From: Shimia isoporae
GTDB lineage: Bacteria > Pseudomonadota > Alphaproteobacteria > Rhodobacterales > Rhodobacteraceae
Assembly (NCBI RefSeq): GCF_004346865.1
Contig: NZ_SMGR01000001.1
Coordinates: forward strand, 496,001-560,000
Reading direction: 5' to 3'
Length of the DNA stretch: 64,000 nucleotides
The notes under the pieces: model-generated
Seen by the model: the letters and a program-made list of their open reading frames with translations, nothing else
Databases searched by the model: none
What the model was told of the DNA's origin: nothing
Shown here: piece after piece, positions 62,271-64,000 of the stretch
How the letters are laid out: every line of letters starts with the position of its first letter
Numbering within the stretch: position 1 is the stretch's first letter
Program-made: the position numbers and the translations under genes

Positions 62271-63158
62271 TTAGCCGAGCTCGATGGCTTTGAGCACTGC
62301 TTCGCCGAGGCCCGCGGGGCTGTCGGCGACTACGATGCCGGCTTCTTTCATCGCGGCGATCTTGTCGTCTGCGCCACCTTTGCCGCCGGCAACGATTGCA
62401 CCGGCGTGGCCCATGCGGCGGCCGGGAGGGGCGGTACGGCCGGCGATGAAGCCTGCGGTCGGCTTCCAGCGGCCTTTCTTGCGCTCATTGGCGAGGAATT
62501 CGGCTGCTTCCTCTTCTGCGGAACCACCGATCTCACCGATCATGATGATGGACTGGGTTTCGTCGTCGTCCAGGAACATGTCGAGGATATCGATGTGTTC
62601 GGTGCCTTTGATCGGGTCGCCGCCGATGCCCACGGCTGTGGACTGGCCCAGACCGATGTCGGCGGTCTGTTTGACGGCCTCATAAGTCAGGGTGCCGGAG
62701 CGGGACACAACGCCCACGGAGCCACGCTTGTGGATGTGGCCTGGCATGATGCCGATTTTACAGGCGTCGGGAGTGATGACGCCCGGGCAGTTGGGGCCGA
62801 TCAGACGGGAGGCGGAGCCTTCCAGCGCGCGCTGCACCTTCATCATGTCCAGCACCGGGATGCCCTCGGTGATGCAGACAATCAGTTCCATTTCCGCATC
62901 GATGGCTTCGAGGATCGAGTCGGCCGCGAAGGGCGGCGGGACGTAGATCACGGAGGCATTTGCTTCGGTTTTTGCCTTGGCTTCGTGCACGGAGTTGAAG
63001 ACCGGCAGGCCGAGGTGGTCGTTGCCACCTTTGCCCGGGGTCACGCCGCCGACCATTTTGGTGCCATATGCGATGGCTTGTTCAGAGTGGAAGGTGCCCT
63101 GAGAGCCGGTGAAGCCCTGACAGATGACCTTGGTGTTTTCGTCTACGAGGATTGCCAT
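62271..63158 (-). CDS. sucD: Succinate-CoA ligase alpha subunit
   Basis: SucCD makes succinate and ATP or GTP from succinyl-CoA. The 295-residue alpha subunit has the CoA-binding [14 protein letters not shown] and [10 protein letters not shown], and [13 protein letters not shown] with the phosphohistidine. AAGGAG precedes the ATG. The upstream gene on the same strand is the secreted unknown, then sucC. Confidence 0.97.
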   Translation of the reverse strand: MAILVDENTKVICQGFTGSQGTFHSEQAIAYGTKMVGGVTPGKGGNDHLGLPVFNSVHEAKAKTEANASVIYVPPPFAADSILEAIDAEMELIVCITEGIPVLDMMKVQRALEGSASRLIGPNCPGVITPDACKIGIMPGHIHKRGSVGVVSRSGTLTYEAVKQTADIGLGQSTAVGIGGDPIKGTEHIDILDMFLDDDETQSIIMIGEIGGSAEEEAAEFLANERKKGRWKPTAGFIAGRTAPPGRRMGHAGAIVAGGKGGADDKIAAMKEAGIVVADSPAGLGEAVLKAIELG

Positions 63159-63188
63159 TTGGCGTTCTCCTTGAATTGCGGTCTCCGA

Positions 63189-63737
63189 CTATTGAGAAAC
63201 CTTGTGTTCTAGCGTCAGGAAAAGGGCGCCAACTGGACCGTGGTCTGAAATAAAGTGATATAGCTCAAGCTGCAGCTTGCGCCCTTCACTTTGAAACTCC
63301 GCCCGCTTGCCTTCGATATAGCGGTCGTAGTCTTCAGATACGTCGTCCCATTTGGCAGGACCGACATAGGTCGGCCTTTGCCCGTTTCCTGCGACTTTCT
63401 TTAAGCGGTTGAACTTTTTTACAACGTCTTGGGCTGTGAGATCTTTGGACGCGACATAGCACTTAAAGCTTCCCTCAGTTTTAGGGCTGCCTATCGAGTA
63501 AGTTGGCTTGCCTCGCAATCCCATAGTGGTGCCGTTGGCGTCGTATTGAGCAAACACGGATCCCGCGTAGCTTGCCGCCAAAGCGCCATCCGCCGCATTC
63601 GATCCTTTGCCGAGAGACAGCACAGGTTCTGACAAGCAGGCTTGTTCAAAAATCTTCGCTGCCCTGTTGGCCAACCCATTCGCTTGCGCGGCGGAGGCTG
63701 CCAACAGCAGGGATAGAATGGCGACGGTTGTCTTCAT
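63189..63737 (-). CDS. Secreted unknown between sucC and sucD
   Basis: The 182-residue protein has a signal peptide ([19 protein letters not shown]) and a body with two cysteines ([10 protein letters not shown] and FKCYVASKD). It lacks a family I can name. Its ATG overlaps the sucC stop by one base (TGATG) and it ends 30 bases before sucD, so it is translated as part of the sucCD unit. A periplasmic protein inside a cytoplasmic TCA operon is unexpected. Confidence 0.75.
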   Translation of the reverse strand: MKTTVAILSLLLAASAAQANGLANRAAKIFEQACLSEPVLSLGKGSNAADGALAASYAGSVFAQYDANGTTMGLRGKPTYSIGSPKTEGSFKCYVASKDLTAQDVVKKFNRLKKVAGNGQRPTYVGPAKWDDVSEDYDRYIEGKRAEFQSEGRKLQLELYHFISDHGPVGALFLTLEHKVSQ

Positions 63738-64000
63738 CAGCCCTTAACCGCCTTCACGATCTTCTCCGCGCCGTCAGACAGGTTGTCCGCGGCGATCACA
63801 TCAAGACCGGAAGTGTTGATGATTTCTTTGCCGGCTTCCACGTTCGTGCCTTCGAGGCGTACAACCAGCGGAACTTTGAGGCCGACTTCTTTGACAGCCG
63901 CTACAACGCCCTCTGCGATCACGTCACAGCGCATGATGCCGCCGAAGATGTTCACGAGGATGCCTTTGACGTTTGGGTCAGAGGTGATGATCTTGAAGGC
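63737..64000 (-). CDS. sucC: Succinate-CoA ligase beta subunit (C-terminal part)
   Basis: Eighty-seven C-terminal residues are visible, and the frame runs off the right edge. [20 protein letters not shown] and [23 protein letters not shown] are signature segments of the beta subunit's CoA-ligase domain. It is the first visible gene of the minus-strand suc cluster and overlaps the secreted unknown by TGATG. Confidence 0.95.
   Translation of the reverse strand, partial: AFKIITSDPNVKGILVNIFGGIMRCDVIAEGVVAAVKEVGLKVPLVVRLEGTNVEAGKEIINTSGLDVIAADNLSDGAEKIVKAVKG

Noticed and set aside
62190..63212. 340-residue plus-strand frame
   Set aside because: It is antisense to sucD and has no ribosome-binding site.
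1..64000. Defence island, prophage, CRISPR array, tRNA or rRNA
   Set aside because: No repeat-spacer pattern, integrase, transposase, restriction gene or RNA gene could be recognised by reading both strands.

Overview
The window looks like a core-chromosome segment of a marine alphaproteobacterium of the order Rhodobacterales (Roseobacter-type). The evidence is a G+C-rich sequence, a 44-residue aa3-type cytochrome c oxidase subunit IV, a phaA/phaB polyhydroxybutyrate pair, a DmdC-like acyl-CoA dehydrogenase, a TIGR02302 protein beside ftsEX, and a sucC-x-sucD-x-sucA-sucB-lpd cluster. I see no rRNA, tRNA, CRISPR array, insertion sequence, integrase or phage gene. The taxonomic call is inference from gene content, not from a marker search.

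Layout, left to right. 0-13.8 kb: the 3' part of a parallel beta-helix protein, a DMT exporter, argD-argF, a ketopantoate-reductase-like enzyme, a PiT phosphate transporter with a Pho-box-like site upstream, a Nudix hydrolase, hrpB, a DUF3108 protein, meaB and a Sua5-type tRNA t6A enzyme. 13.9-24.1 kb: acyl-CoA dehydrogenase plus MBL hydrolase, a DUF6173 protein, cytochrome oxidase subunit IV, an unusual lipoprotein, azlCD, the molybdenum-cofactor operon fdhD-mobA-mobB-moeA with 4-nt overlaps, a membrane coiled-coil protein and greA. 24.4-36.2 kb: ETF-ubiquinone oxidoreductase, a TPR protein, ispE, a five-gene TonB/ExbB/ExbD operon, a polyprenyl diphosphate synthase, a DUF2007 protein and methyltransferase, a YdcH-type protein, and a LysR regulator overlapping a YddG-like exporter. 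36.3-44.1 kb: a small ORF, phaB, phaA, a degenerate EAL protein, a small ORF, a fatty acid hydroxylase-superfamily protein, two secreted or anchored unknowns, tlpA and argH. 44.1-54.7 kb: two tiny lipoproteins, a DUF2834 protein, lysA, the TIGR02302 protein, a zinc-ribbon membrane protein, ftsE-ftsX-plsC-PPOX, a second fatty acid hydroxylase-superfamily protein and a membrane protein. 54.8-64 kb: the 2-oxoglutarate dehydrogenase/succinyl-CoA synthetase cluster on the minus strand, with a secreted unknown between sucC and sucD and a sulfotransferase-like gene between sucD and sucA.

Functionally the window supplies arginine synthesis (argD, argF, argH), lysine synthesis (lysA), two TCA-cycle enzymes, PHB synthesis, fatty acyl-CoA electron transfer (acyl-CoA dehydrogenase, ETF-QO), ubiquinone and isoprenoid precursors (ispB, ispE), Mo-bisMGD cofactor maturation and cell-division/envelope functions.

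No large undescribed system is obvious. The most promising leads are the two-ExbD TonB operon, in which one ExbD has Asn in place of the proton-carrying Asp; the reversed Pho box at the phosphate transporter; the dyad overlapping the phaA promoter; the EAL protein lacking a key acidic residue; FdhD with a CxxG motif; and the sulfotransferase-like gene inside the TCA cluster. Start codons were often moved inward to an ATG, GTG or TTG with a ribosome-binding site or operon overlap; each such choice is stated.
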